Source: Paraburkholderia megapolitana (lineage in GTDB: Bacteria > Pseudomonadota > Gammaproteobacteria > Burkholderiales > Burkholderiaceae). Taken from it: a stretch of DNA of 64,000 bases. The stretch lies in assembly GCF_007556815.1 (NCBI RefSeq), contig NZ_CP041745.1:1589001-1653000 (forward strand), in the 5' to 3' direction. Position numbers and translations under genes: made by a program. This document shows positions 30,491 through 39,267 of this stretch, piece after piece. The notes beneath the pieces were generated by a model. That model was not told where the DNA came from and searched no databases. It saw only the letters and a program-made list of their open reading frames with translations. The stretch's first letter is position 1. Each line of letters opens with the position of its first letter.

Positions 30491-31834
30491 ATGAATACGA
30501 TCGCGGCCGAAGATCCGCGCCGTCAAGCCGTGCCGGGCATGACGGGCAGTATCGAAGAGCAGGTTTATTTTGCGCGTCAGCCGTTGCTCGATCGCGATGC
30601 GATGCTGTGCGGTTACGAACTGAAAGCCCGCGCGGCGCAACCAGGCGATGCCGATCTCCATGCCACCGCCATTCCCATACCCGACCGGCTCGTGGGCGTG
30701 CACCCGGTTGTGCGCGCAGCGATCCAGCCGGCCGTGCGCGCCGCGCTCGTTGGGCACATCGGCTACCTCGACGTTACGCGCGAGATGCTGTTCGACGAGT
30801 CGTTTGCCATGCTGCCCACCGAGCGCTTTCTGCTCGAACTGCCACCCGACATCGCCGTCGACAATCAACTGATCGCGCGCATCGTCACGCTGCATGCGCG
30901 GCGCTACCGCTTCGTGCTCGATGGGGTGGTGCAGGCCGATCATACGTTCGCGCAATTGCTGCCTTACGCCGAGGCCGTCAAGATCGATTTCACCGGTATT
31001 GCGAGTGCGATGCTGCCGAAGCTCGTAGCAGCGCTAAGGTCGGCGGGAAAGATACTGATCGCATCGGGCATCGATACGCAGGCCGATTTTGAGGCGGCGT
31101 TCAAGCTCGATTTCGACCGCTTTCAGGGCTATTTCTTTGCACGTCCGCAGGCTTCGTCGGCGCGGCGTGTGAGCGCGCCGCGCCACGCGTTGCTCAATCT
31201 GCTGCATCTGCTCGGCTCGGAGCCGACCGTCGCGCAGCTCGAAACCGAACTGAAGCTGAACCCGGTGCTCGTGATGCACCTGATGCGGCTCGCCAACGCG
31301 AGCAGTTTTGCTAGCGGTCGCAAGGTGACGACGTTGCGCGACGCGATCAATGCGACCGGGACCGACCGTATCGCTCGCTGGACGCAATTGCTCTTGTATG
31401 CGGACGGTCGCAAGGTCGCACTCGAAAACGACCCGCTGCTACAGCTTGCGGCGACGCGCGCGCGTTTCATGGAACTCGCCATCGCGCATCTGCCGGCTGC
31501 GGGTCGCGATGAAGCGGACGCGGCGTTTCTGACGGGCGTGTTTTCGTTTGTCGATGCGGTGTTCGGCGGGTCGCTCGAAGGGACGCTCAATGTACTGACG
31601 TTGGCGCGGCCGATCCGCGCGGCGATCCTGACACGCGATGGCGTGCTTGGCACGCTGCTGTCGGCGATCGAAGCGCTCGAGCGCGGCGCGTGGGCGGAAC
31701 TTGACGCGCTCTGTGTGCAGCTTGCGCCGTTGACGGTTGCGCGGATCGCGGCGTTTGCACTCGAAGCGGCGGCGTGGGCCGGGGTGGCCGATCGCAACGC
31801 GGAAGCGTCGGGGCTGGAGCGGTTTGAGGATTGA
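30491..31834 (+). CDS. EAL/HDOD-domain signalling protein (YuxH type)
   Basis: 447 residues from ATG 30491; the frame extends to 30389. The N-terminal half is a degenerate EAL fold. YFARQPLLDRDAMLCGYELKAR stands where active enzymes have the EAL triad, and later VKIDFTG, GKILIASGIDTQADFEAA and FDRFQGYFFARP are recognisable. The catalytic EAL and metal ligands appear absent, so cyclic-di-GMP hydrolysis is unlikely. The C-terminal half is an HDOD domain (LNPVLVMHLMRLANASSFASGRKVTTLRDAINATG). Such proteins are usually regulators that bind partners or c-di-GMP. It is a single gene after the DUF4011 cassette. Confidence 0.75.
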   Translation: MNTIAAEDPRRQAVPGMTGSIEEQVYFARQPLLDRDAMLCGYELKARAAQPGDADLHATAIPIPDRLVGVHPVVRAAIQPAVRAALVGHIGYLDVTREMLFDESFAMLPTERFLLELPPDIAVDNQLIARIVTLHARRYRFVLDGVVQADHTFAQLLPYAEAVKIDFTGIASAMLPKLVAALRSAGKILIASGIDTQADFEAAFKLDFDRFQGYFFARPQASSARRVSAPRHALLNLLHLLGSEPTVAQLETELKLNPVLVMHLMRLANASSFASGRKVTTLRDAINATGTDRIARWTQLLLYADGRKVALENDPLLQLAATRARFMELAIAHLPAAGRDEADAAFLTGVFSFVDAVFGGSLEGTLNVLTLARPIRAAILTRDGVLGTLLSAIEALERGAWAELDALCVQLAPLTVARIAAFALEAAAWAGVADRNAEASGLERFED

Positions 31835-31894
31835 GGGGTATTGCGTGCGGCGTGTGTGGCAACAACGATAGCGACAGCGCGCTAGAGCTGAGTG

Positions 31895-33352
31895 CTATCC
31901 CTTTAGCGCGTCGCGCAAACGCATACACAATCGCATTGCCTCTTCGGCGGAAGCGATGTTCGTGAAACCCAGCAAGAGCCCCTTATCGCTATGGCTATGC
32001 CGCGCGGCGTAACGACCCGATAGCGGCTGAGCGTTCAACCCAGCCTGCTGTGCACGTCGCGCGAGTTCCCGATCGCCGGTGCGCGATGTAAAGCGCGCGA
32101 TCAGATGCATGCCGCCGCTCGTGAGATCGACACGAACCTTTTCGCCGAACGCCGCCGCGAGTCCCGCCACGAGCATTGCCCGGCGTCGCGCATACAGCAG
32201 CCGCATCTTCTTCAGATGCCGCGAGAAATGACCCACCGACATGAAATCGGCAACGGTAGCTTGTGTTATCTGCGGGCAACCGTTCGACCACGTCCGCGCA
32301 GCCTCATTGCACGTATCGATAAGCCGTTCCGGTACCACGAGATAGCCGAGCGCGAGACCAGGGTAGAGCGTCTTCGAAAAACTGCCCGCGTAGATCACGC
32401 GATCGTGCGCATCGAGACTCTTGAGCGCGGGCAGCGGCGCACCGCTGTAGCGATACTCGCCGTCGTAATCATCCTCCACGATCCACGCGTTCGTACGCGA
32501 TGCCCAGTCGAGTAACTGCAAACGTCGCGGCAGCGTCAGCGACACGCCGAGCGGCGCCTGATGCGATGGCGTGACGACAGCCATACGCGCTTTCGGCGCG
32601 TGACGGATGCCGTGCGCGACGAGCATTCCTTCGCTATCGACGGGTACTGCGACCGGACGGTTACCCGCGTGTTCGAGTACGTCGCGTGTGGGCGGATAGC
32701 ACGGATATTCGGTCCAGACGCGCTCGCCCGGCTTCAGCAGAGTACGCACGACGAATGCCAGCGACGCCCGGTAGCCCGCTGTCACGAACACCTGCTCCGG
32801 TCTGCATGCGATGCCGCGCGACACGAGCAGATAGGTTGCGATTGCCTGGCGCAGCGGGCCGTAGCCGCATGGGTCGCCGTAGAACATATCGGCGGTGGAG
32901 GTCATGCGTAGCCGGCGTGCGGCAAGGCGTGTCCATAGCTTGCGCGGGAACGCATCGAGGGCAGGGGTGCCGAGCTGGAACGGTGGCGGGGCGGTGCCCT
33001 GCGGCAATGCGTTTGGGGACGCACTTGAATGCTTGCGAGAGCGCCGGTCGACCGTACGCGGTCCCACTGCGTGCGACACCGGCGGCGGAAGGTGCGCCGA
33101 GACGACGGTACCGGCCTGGCCGCGCGCGACCAGATAGCCTTCACCCGTCAGTTGCTGGTAAGCAGCCTCGACGGTGCTGCGCGCCACGCCGAGTTCGCTC
33201 GCGAGCGCGCGGGCCGACGCGACCCGGTCGCCAGGTTGCAGCATGCGCTGCTCGATAGCACTGCGCATGCGTTCGTAGATCTGCCGATGCAGCGGCACAC
33301 GCCGGCCGCGATCGAGCTGAAGAACATCGAGGTAGTTATGCTGCGTATTCAT
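31895..33352 (-). CDS. MocR/PdxR-family transcriptional regulator with aminotransferase fold
   Basis: 485 residues. A GntR-type winged helix spans about residues 15-80 (VPLHRQIYERMRSAIEQRMLQPGDRVASARALASELGVARSTVEAAY). A fold-type I aminotransferase domain follows, with the PLP lysine in YAGSFSKTLYPGLALGYLV and IVEDDYDGEYRYSG. The family senses PLP; PdxR members control vitamin B6 synthesis, others amine or taurine catabolism. It is divergent from a small epimerase-like operon across 97 bases, which should hold its binding sites; the direct target may be that operon. Confidence 0.82.
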   Translation of the reverse strand: MNTQHNYLDVLQLDRGRRVPLHRQIYERMRSAIEQRMLQPGDRVASARALASELGVARSTVEAAYQQLTGEGYLVARGQAGTVVSAHLPPPVSHAVGPRTVDRRSRKHSSASPNALPQGTAPPPFQLGTPALDAFPRKLWTRLAARRLRMTSTADMFYGDPCGYGPLRQAIATYLLVSRGIACRPEQVFVTAGYRASLAFVVRTLLKPGERVWTEYPCYPPTRDVLEHAGNRPVAVPVDSEGMLVAHGIRHAPKARMAVVTPSHQAPLGVSLTLPRRLQLLDWASRTNAWIVEDDYDGEYRYSGAPLPALKSLDAHDRVIYAGSFSKTLYPGLALGYLVVPERLIDTCNEAARTWSNGCPQITQATVADFMSVGHFSRHLKKMRLLYARRRAMLVAGLAAAFGEKVRVDLTSGGMHLIARFTSRTGDRELARRAQQAGLNAQPLSGRYAARHSHSDKGLLLGFTNIASAEEAMRLCMRLRDALKG

Positions 33353-33449
33353 GGCCTGATCGTTTTCTCCATTCTTGGATCTTTTCTACAGGACATCGTA
33401 ACGCTACGCTGGCGTACATGAACAGGAAAAATAGCGAAGGAGAAGCACC

Positions 33450-34214
33450 ATGACAGATACGACAACAAACGCAGCCGGCGAGCGGATCTTTCTGGCCGGC
33501 GCAACCGGCGCCATTGGACGCATGCTGGTGCCGCTGCTGACGCGTGCGGGCTATACGGTGTACGGCAGCACCCGGCGCGCGGAACGATCGGCGGCGCTCG
33601 ACGCGCTGGGCGCGGTTCCGGTCGTCGTCGACGTGTTCGACGCGGCGGCGTTGCGCGCGGCGGTGCAGCGCGTCGCGCCGACCGTCGTGATTCATCAGCT
33701 GACCGATTTGCCGGCGGGTCTCGATCCGCAACAGATGGCCGATGCCGTGGTCCGCAACGCGCGGATACGCAGCGAGGGCACGCGCAATCTGGTCGATGCG
33801 GCTGTAGCGGCCGGTTGTGCACGCATGGTCGCGCAGAGCATCGCATGGGCTTATGCGCCTGGCGCGCAGCCCTACACCGAAGCACAACCGCTCGATCTCG
33901 AGGCGCAAGGTGCGCGTAGCGTGAGCGTGATTGGTGTGGCGGCGCTCGAACGGTGCGTGCTCGATACGCCCGGGCTGCATGGCGCGGTGCTGCGCTATGG
34001 GCAGTTGTACGGACCGGGAACCGGTGCCGCGAGCGCGACTGGCGCGAGTCCGGTGCATGTGGAAGCGGCTGCGTGGGCGGCGCTGCTGGCCGTGCAGCAT
34101 GCGGCGCACGGCGCGTTCAATGTGACTGAAGACAATGACGTGGTCAGCAATGCGCGTGTGCGACGTGAGTTGGGTTGGGAACCTGGTCTGCGTCTGTCGG
34201 CAGAGGCGATGTGA
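33450..34214 (+). CDS. NAD(P)-dependent epimerase/dehydratase-like SDR protein
   Basis: A 254-residue extended short-chain dehydrogenase fold. The dinucleotide-binding FLAGATGAIGRMLVPLL is at about residues 14-30, and LRYGQLYGPGTGA is the usual substrate-loop region. The catalytic YxxxK is not evident: the expected position reads SVIGVAALERCVLD. It may therefore be an atypical member that binds a nucleotide as regulator or chaperone, or it may use another residue. AAGGAG lies 7 bases before the ATG. It overlaps the cupin gene by one base (TGATG). Confidence 0.72.
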   Translation: MTDTTTNAAGERIFLAGATGAIGRMLVPLLTRAGYTVYGSTRRAERSAALDALGAVPVVVDVFDAAALRAAVQRVAPTVVIHQLTDLPAGLDPQQMADAVVRNARIRSEGTRNLVDAAVAAGCARMVAQSIAWAYAPGAQPYTEAQPLDLEAQGARSVSVIGVAALERCVLDTPGLHGAVLRYGQLYGPGTGAASATGASPVHVEAAAWAALLAVQHAAHGAFNVTEDNDVVSNARVRRELGWEPGLRLSAEAM

Positions 34215-34744
34215 TGAGCGCCGCGTGCACGGAGATGTCCCGTCGCGTTGCATGGTCGCGCGTGGCGAGCGCGGCGCTGGTGTTGATGCCGTTGGTGGTG
34301 ACGCTCCAGCATGCCGGCAGCGGGGCGGGTTCCGTCGAGCAATGGCTGAGCGACATCTGCAGTGCGAGCGATCAACCGATGTTTTCTAGTGCGCCTGCTC
34401 TTGTGCAACCCGGTGCTGCCAGCCGGCCGGTTACCCACGTCAAGGTGCTGTCGTGCGAACCGTTGCCGGATGTGCCGGGCAAGTCCGTGACGACAGCAGT
34501 GGTCGATTTTCCGCCGCTGGCGTTGTCGGGCCCGCATCGGCATCCGGGATCGGTGACGGCGTTCGTGCTGGAGGGGACGGTTCGTTCGCAGATGGAAGGT
34601 GCTGCTGCAATCGATTACCGCAGTGGCGCGACGTGGTTCGAAGCGCCGCGTGCGTTGCATCTGCTTGCGGAGAATCCGGATCCGGTGCGGCCAGCGAAGT
34701 TGCTGGCTGTGTTTGTGACGGATGGGGGTGTGGGGCGTTGGTGA
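34214..34744 (+). CDS. Membrane-anchored or exported cupin-domain protein
   Basis: 176 residues. It begins with a signal anchor or signal peptide (WSRVASAALVLMPLVVTLQ), followed by a single cupin barrel with the metal-site motif GPHRHPGSVTAFVLEG and the second motif GATWFEAPRALHLLAEN. The metal ligands look complete, so it may be a small metalloenzyme or a sensor of small molecules. Its start codon overlaps the stop of the epimerase-like gene, so the two are translated together. Confidence 0.72.
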   Translation: MSAACTEMSRRVAWSRVASAALVLMPLVVTLQHAGSGAGSVEQWLSDICSASDQPMFSSAPALVQPGAASRPVTHVKVLSCEPLPDVPGKSVTTAVVDFPPLALSGPHRHPGSVTAFVLEGTVRSQMEGAAAIDYRSGATWFEAPRALHLLAENPDPVRPAKLLAVFVTDGGVGRW

Positions 34745-35033
34745 TTCCGGAGGTGCGGTCTTAGCGGCAACTCGCGCCGTAGCCGGGAAACTGGGCTCGT
34801 GAGACTTGGGGGCGTTTGGTCAGGCTGGCGTTATGGAGTTCGAGAGGCTGCCTGGATTGGGGAACACGGAGGGCGGCTATCGATCCACGTCAGACTTTCA
34901 GCTTTCTCATTAGCGGCCGGTCGCGGGCTACGATTCGGATTGTTCGCCTGAGAGCTGTCTACCACCAGGCTATCGTTGTAGGTCGCAGATAGGATTCGCG
35001 CGGCATGGAATGCCTAACCTGGGAAATGCCGGC

Positions 35034-35435
35034 TTACTTGACTTTCTCAGCACGGAAACCAAAATCAGTTGCGGTGAACGTCGAGAACCCGCATTCGATA
35101 AGTGAGCTCCGGAGTCGACCAGTAAGAGGTGTTCCGTAGACCTCAAGCAGAGCGTAACCCGGATTTCCTCTGCGACTATCGTGGTGGTCTTCTATTGAAT
35201 CCAGAACAGCGTCACACCAGCTTTCTCGATCCGCGCCGTATCGGCGGAAAGTCGTGATCCCGTTCTTCATCGTCTGGTCGAGCGGCCTCGTTGATGATTG
35301 CCAGATCTCTTTGATGGCTGCGCAGTTCTCGTCAGAGTCAACGATCCACGTATGGGCCACCTTCGCGGCAATATCATCAACTAAGGCACCGAAATCGGGG
35401 TCGACGATCAGCGCGATTGTGTCTGTTTCTCGCAT
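35034..35435 (-). CDS. Orphan protein, 133 residues
   Basis: The start at 35435 (MRETDTIALIVDPDFG) has GGAAGAG upstream; the frame is open to 35543. It is a soluble, acidic alpha/beta-looking protein with the notable segments FGALVDDIAAKVAHTWIVDSDENCAAIKEIW and GNPGYALLEVYGTPLTGRL. No family is recognised. Base composition is clearly AT-richer than in the flanking operons. The protein size and gene setting resemble immunity proteins of polymorphic toxin systems, but nothing in the sequence proves this. Confidence 0.55.
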   Translation of the reverse strand: MRETDTIALIVDPDFGALVDDIAAKVAHTWIVDSDENCAAIKEIWQSSTRPLDQTMKNGITTFRRYGADRESWCDAVLDSIEDHHDSRRGNPGYALLEVYGTPLTGRLRSSLIECGFSTFTATDFGFRAEKVK

Positions 35436-35688
35436 GGGCTCTTCCGAATGAATTGATAGCAGCTTGGGGTAAGTAGGCTGTGGATACAGGCACCATTGTC
35501 GCCAATTCTGGAGACAGGATCGACCGGCCGCTTTTGACCGCACTCGGCCCCACGGTGAACTACTCTAGTCGACTCAACTAAGTGACTCGACAACCGGCTG
35601 CGGATGCCGGTTACTCGCTCAACTTGAGACGTTCAACTGCAACCGCACACCGCTCCCTCATTGCATTCGGGTCTTCACCAACTGGAAT

Positions 35689-36018
35689 TCAAGGCATCCT
35701 GGTCGAACCATGGAGCACCGCGGCGAAGCCGAGCCAGAGGAACATGGCGAGAAGAAAACCTGCCAGACATATTGCACACACACCTTTGATCGACCACTGC
35801 CAACGAGGTGTAGCGAGATGCAGGCCTAGAAGAGCAGGCGCCAATAAGATTCCCGCAACGATCCACGTACGCTGGGGTTCGCTCGATAGACCTCGTGTCA
35901 CTGTGTAATAGTCAAACCAATGTCTCTTCGCTCCAAAATCCAGATATTCACTCCAGCCGACGAGCGGAACCACGAACATTAGTGCGGCGTTCAACAGACT
36001 GACTATCCAGCGGGGCAT
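35689..36018 (-). CDS. Small integral membrane protein
   Basis: 109 residues from ATG 36018 (MPRWIVSLLNAALMFVVPLVGWSEYLDF), with AGGA upstream; an in-frame TTG start at 36042 is possible. Three hydrophobic helices are visible, near residues 5-25, 50-68 and 78-98. No known family was recognised. It is part of the run of small orphan genes on this strand. Confidence 0.55.
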   Translation of the reverse strand: MPRWIVSLLNAALMFVVPLVGWSEYLDFGAKRHWFDYYTVTRGLSSEPQRTWIVAGILLAPALLGLHLATPRWQWSIKGVCAICLAGFLLAMFLWLGFAAVLHGSTRMP

Positions 36019-36178
36019 GTCTTCGTTTTCCTGTTGAAACAAAACTCACACCGGCGCGGGCGTCATTCGGCGACTCTATCTGTTAGATACGCCCGACGAA
36101 ACGATACACCAACGGTCAAGGAAATCGAACATAGGTCCACGTCTTCAAACCCACCCCAACGCCGCGAACAGTTTGGTT

Positions 36179-36688
36179 TCACTGTCTGGAAGGAGCCGCG
36201 CATTCCGTCTTTTGAAATCCCCCCGGCAAATCAGCTCTGTTTAACACCGCATCATTAGGAATCCAGCTCTCATTCTTCGATGGTTCAAGAACGTGCCAAA
36301 TCAGCGCGTCACGCGTTAGGGTTAACGTCGCCTCGCCCACTTCCGCAGTCCACGCGCTTCTGAAATGGACAGTCGCCACATTTCCGTCAACAGTACCGAA
36401 AATGGAAGGGCCATTGCCGCTCAGGTCGCCTTCGTCCACCTTGTTACCCAGTTGCCCGGTGGCTATATGAAATCCACAAATTTGCCCTGCCTCCTGCGTA
36501 AGGTCGAGTTGAAAAACGTCTCGATCTCCCTCTTTGCAACGATCAGCATAAACACCTGTGGCGCCATCACAAGAATACTCATGTGACCAGTTTCCAGAAA
36601 ACGGACCTAGCGGCTCAAGTGCGAAAACGGGCATTGCCATCTTTACAAGAAAAAACAACGTCAACATTTTGACCGTCGCAACCTTCAT
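36179..36688 (-). CDS. Exported orphan protein
   Basis: 169 residues from ATG 36688, which has GGGGGAG upstream. A signal peptide (KVATVKMLTLFFLVKMAMPVFA) precedes a mature beta-rich domain with four Cys (YSCDGATGVYADRC, ICGFHIATGQ, TECAAPSR). These probably form disulphides in the periplasm. The pattern GPSIFGTVDGNVATVHFRSAWTAEVGEATLTL resembles a lipocalin-like or calycin strand arrangement, but this is only an impression. AT-rich codon choice suggests recent acquisition. Confidence 0.55.
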   Translation of the reverse strand: MKVATVKMLTLFFLVKMAMPVFALEPLGPFSGNWSHEYSCDGATGVYADRCKEGDRDVFQLDLTQEAGQICGFHIATGQLGNKVDEGDLSGNGPSIFGTVDGNVATVHFRSAWTAEVGEATLTLTRDALIWHVLEPSKNESWIPNDAVLNRADLPGGFQKTECAAPSRQ

Positions 36689-36805
36689 CGCTCCCCCTGA
36701 GTTATCTATTCGCACACACCCTAACTGAATTTTTATGACCGCACATAGCTTACGCAAAAAAGAAACGAGCTGACGGTATGCAACTGGAGTGCGGAAACTG
36801 GATGC

Positions 36806-37054
36806 CTATGCGTCGCTACCGCGGAACCAGGGTGTCGCGACTATGAAGTTTTCTGCATCTGCTGGCGAGGCGAACGGACCGACCAAACTTCCGCTATGCC
36901 GGTTCCTGAATGTAGTGCCGTCGACCCATTCCTGTTCGTCGAGATACGTTTCACCGTTGCGGAACTCCAGCACGTCGACAGCTCGTTTGCCATCCTCGCT
37001 GTAGATTTTGAACGCACTCCGATATTCCTGCCCTTGTATCGGGGATTTGCTCAT
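36806..37054 (-). CDS. Orphan protein, 82 residues
   Basis: A short soluble protein (MSKSPIQGQEYRSAFKIYSEDGKRAVDVLEF ... NGETYLDEQEW) with GAGGTG 8 bases before the ATG. The C-terminal HSGSLVGPFASPADAENFIVATPWFRG looks like a small alpha+beta fold, in which GPFASPADAENF suggests a ligand or partner surface. I do not recognise the family. It stands alone with AT-rich flanks. Confidence 0.5.
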   Translation of the reverse strand: MSKSPIQGQEYRSAFKIYSEDGKRAVDVLEFRNGETYLDEQEWVDGTTFRNRHSGSLVGPFASPADAENFIVATPWFRGSDA

Positions 37055-37380
37055 TCGCTACGCACCTCATATTAGTGACGACATCCGCAATCAACGTTTG
37101 ACGAACCATGAAATTGCGCTCGTTTGAACCGTCCCTTGACTGACGGGTTTGAAGCGCCGCGCCGAGCCGCGTACCAGTTTTTTCCGAATATCACGGGACT
37201 GACGTCATTTGCGTCGGCCGACGATAGCAGTCACGATACGCATGGTCAGACAATTCAGCGCCGACCTAGATTGTCGACAATATAAGTCACTGCGTCGAGT
37301 GGTTGCAGCTGGCCGAACTAAGCCTCACGACGACCGGCTCCGCTCGACCCAAAAGAGTCGACTGTTTCTCTCGGAAGCGG
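37055..37380. other. Non-coding gap in the orphan-gene region
   Basis: About 326 bases without a convincing coding frame, between two minus-strand genes. The stretch near 37325-37395 is an imperfectly repeated GACCGGCTCCGCTCGACCCAAAAG-like segment that loosely resembles 35523-35545. I see no tRNA, terminator or insertion sequence end. Confidence 0.3.
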
Positions 37381-37740
37381 TCATTCAGTGGTCTGTCCTA
37401 CAGCGCGTATTTGCATCGACGCCGCGCCTGACCAACCAGATGCAACACCATTGTGTGCAATCACAACAAATCCGTGAAACTCCCTGTCGGCAATGCGAAT
37501 CTCACCTTCACCCACATGCATGGCGACAAATGCGACAGCCTCTTTTTTGGAGAGATAGTCACCAAGCTTTCGATGCACCTCAACTAATACTTGCTCCGCA
37601 CAGATAAAATCGTCCAGCAGGCATAGCAGCTCGTTCTGCTGCAGCTCCTCGTGCTCAACAATGTTCTTCCATGCACGCGACGCAGCATTGACCGGTGGAA
37701 AGTGTTTCTGCATAAGTTCATGAACGCGACGCGGATTCAT
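37381..37740 (-). CDS. Orphan protein, 119 residues
   Basis: The start is taken at ATG 37740 (MNPRRVHELMQKHFPP), with AGAGGG upstream. The frame is open to 37935, but that extension is low-complexity and would overlap the next gene by 56 bases. A helical N-terminal half (VEHEELQQNELLCLLDDFICAEQVLVEVHRKL) is followed by a sheet-like AFVAMHVGEGEIRIADREFHGFVVI. The family is unknown. It may be co-transcribed with the upstream 107-residue gene. Confidence 0.5.
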   Translation of the reverse strand: MNPRRVHELMQKHFPPVNAASRAWKNIVEHEELQQNELLCLLDDFICAEQVLVEVHRKLGDYLSKKEAVAFVAMHVGEGEIRIADREFHGFVVIAHNGVASGWSGAASMQIRAVGQTTE

Positions 37741-37879
37741 ATCGCCCTCTTTGTCTAGACAGATGCCGCCTGAATCTTGGTTGGTCAATCCGCTGATTGT
37801 GGACGATCCAAACGAGGGTGTCGACCGACCAGTCTTGTCCATGGTCGGTTCGACGCTGGTGTCGGAGGATCGCCGCCCG

Positions 37880-38203
37880 CTAGGATTTTTTTTCGACCCG
37901 TAACAAGGTGCCGTCTGGATTGATTGCGCTTTCATCCTTTCTGGATGGATAGTACTGTTTCTTACAATCTAACCTGTAGAAGATGATGCCGTGAATGCCG
38001 TTGGCATCCTTTTTGGCAATCGGACGTTTCCATATTTCACTAAATACCGCATCCAGTTGGGCGTCGTTTCCACGTTCATATACCTCATCAATGAACGCGA
38101 TGTCCGTCTCGCCTGGGAATATAAGCGCGAACTGCTCATCCGTTGCTGCGAAGATGTCGTACACGCAGTTGCTTGCGCCGTCGATGACTTGAATGTTCTT
38201 CAT
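37880..38203 (-). CDS. Conserved-looking hypothetical protein, 107 residues
   Basis: A soluble alpha/beta protein: MKNIQVIDGASNCVYDIFAATDEQFALIFPGETDIAFIDEVY then KKDANGIHGIIFYRLDCKKQYYPSRKDESAINPDGTLLR. The pattern HGIIFY, then KKxYYPxRxDE is familiar to me from uncharacterised proteobacterial proteins, often seen near toxin or mobile-element genes, but no function is known. The ribosome-binding site is weak. Confidence 0.55.
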   Translation of the reverse strand: MKNIQVIDGASNCVYDIFAATDEQFALIFPGETDIAFIDEVYERGNDAQLDAVFSEIWKRPIAKKDANGIHGIIFYRLDCKKQYYPSRKDESAINPDGTLLRVEKKS

Positions 38204-38341
38204 TTTCTGAAAGCAGCATCAAAAGGTGAGATCTCGAACGTCGGATATTTGGATCGTCAACAATTTTGATCGACATGTCTAATGTCCGCAACCGGCCGAG
38301 GGACGTCCTTGCAGTTCTTCGGCAGGGACGGAAAACAATTC

Positions 38342-38833
38342 CTAAAGGTCGCGCTTCATATAACGAACCCACCCGATTCTCCCTTTGTCCCGGGTTCCCA
38401 AATCCAACCAGCCGGCTTTCGCATACGAGCGGCGGCCAGCCTCATTCTCTTCGTCGACGGAAAGCATAATGGACAAGGTGTCTGTCCAGTGGGTCAGGAG
38501 CCATTCCGGCAGATACCGGAGCGCAGCGGTTCCCAGTCCCAAACCTTGGTAGCGCAAGTCGATACGTAGAGCTGAAATGACTGCCGCTCCCGCTAAAGCC
38601 CAACTGGGTGCGGCACTTCGCCTCTTCAGAACAAGGAAACCTACAATGACGTGCCCGTCGAAGATAGCCGCACCCTGAATGTCGCCAGTCAGATCGGATG
38701 CGCAAGCGTCGACTGCTCGGTGAGTCGGTCCGGCATATTCAATCTGTTGATCGGAAATCTTCAAATTCTCAACCTCGTTTTTCTGGGCCGGGTTCAACTC
38801 CTCCCATCGGATGACGCGGATTGCATGAGTCAT
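38342..38833 (-). CDS. GNAT-family N-acetyltransferase
   Basis: 163 residues from ATG 38833 (MTHAIRVIRWEEL). The acetyl-CoA site is ISALRIDLRYQGLGLGTAALRYLPEWL (about residues 86-112), matching the RxxGxG/A motif A of GNAT enzymes. The later SVDEENEAGRRSYAKAGWLDLG is the usual N-x-x-A-x-x-x-Y-x-K-x-G-F motif. The acceptor is unknown. Its place in the accessory region leaves open a resistance, toxin or tRNA-acetylating role, but no antitoxin neighbour is visible. Confidence 0.7.
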   Translation of the reverse strand: MTHAIRVIRWEELNPAQKNEVENLKISDQQIEYAGPTHRAVDACASDLTGDIQGAAIFDGHVIVGFLVLKRRSAAPSWALAGAAVISALRIDLRYQGLGLGTAALRYLPEWLLTHWTDTLSIMLSVDEENEAGRRSYAKAGWLDLGTRDKGRIGWVRYMKRDL

Positions 38834-39016
38834 TGGTTTTTCCAACTAGGCGAGCGAGCAACAGGGTATAGGGGCAGTCCGACAAATTCTACTGGCTGGC
38901 AGCAGCGTCGAAATTGTCGTCGATTCATCATTCGTCGATGGCCGGCCGTTGGCGGCAGGTTCCTTTCGCGACAAATCGGAGTCGACAAAAGCCACTTGCA
39001 CCGCCATCGAATAACA

Positions 39017-39044
39017 GTATATGATTCGTATACGTTTCATATAC
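39017..39044. promoter_or_regulatory. 28-bp near-palindromic operator of the ParD-like/MetAP pair
   Basis: GTATATGA (39017-39024) and TCATATAC (39037-39044) are exact inverted repeats flanking the palindrome CGTATACG (39027-39034); 12 of 14 half-site positions are symmetric. A possible promoter, TTGCAC (38996-39001) with TATGAT (39020-39025, 18-base spacer), overlaps it. The site ends 10 bases before the start codon, ideal for autorepression by a ribbon-helix-helix antitoxin. Confidence 0.65.
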
Positions 39045-39054
39045 AGAGAGCCAC

Positions 39055-39267
39055 ATGGGAATAGTAAACATCGACGACGACCTCCACGACCAGATACGCA
39101 AAGCAAGCGCAGTCTCATGCCGCTCAATCAACGCGCAAGCAGCGTTCTGGATCAAGATCGGCATGCTGTGCGAGATGAGTCCAACACAGAGTTTCAACGA
39201 AATCGTGGCCCGCGAACTGCGCGCGGCGGGCGTCATGGAGCAAGCCATCAAGGTGGCTTCAGCATGA
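39055..39267 (+). CDS. ParD-like antitoxin-family protein
   Basis: 70 residues: MGIVNIDDDLHDQIRKASAVSCRSINAQAAFWIKIG, then SFNEIVARELRAAGV. The N-terminal strand followed by two helices (about residues 2-37) matches the ribbon-helix-helix DNA-binding fold of the ParD-like family. CAGAGAG precedes the ATG. The stop overlaps the start of a methionine aminopeptidase gene (ATGA). A 28-bp palindrome lies just upstream, so it probably represses its own operon. No ParE-type toxin is present; the coupled partner is the aminopeptidase. Confidence 0.72.
   Translation: MGIVNIDDDLHDQIRKASAVSCRSINAQAAFWIKIGMLCEMSPTQSFNEIVARELRAAGVMEQAIKVASA

Noticed and set aside
35513..37395. Similar CGACCGGC...CGCTTTTGACC / CGACCGGC...CGACCCAAAAG segments near 35523 and 37325
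   Set aside because: The similarity is short and interrupted and may be chance or an old intergenic repeat; not enough to call a repeat family.
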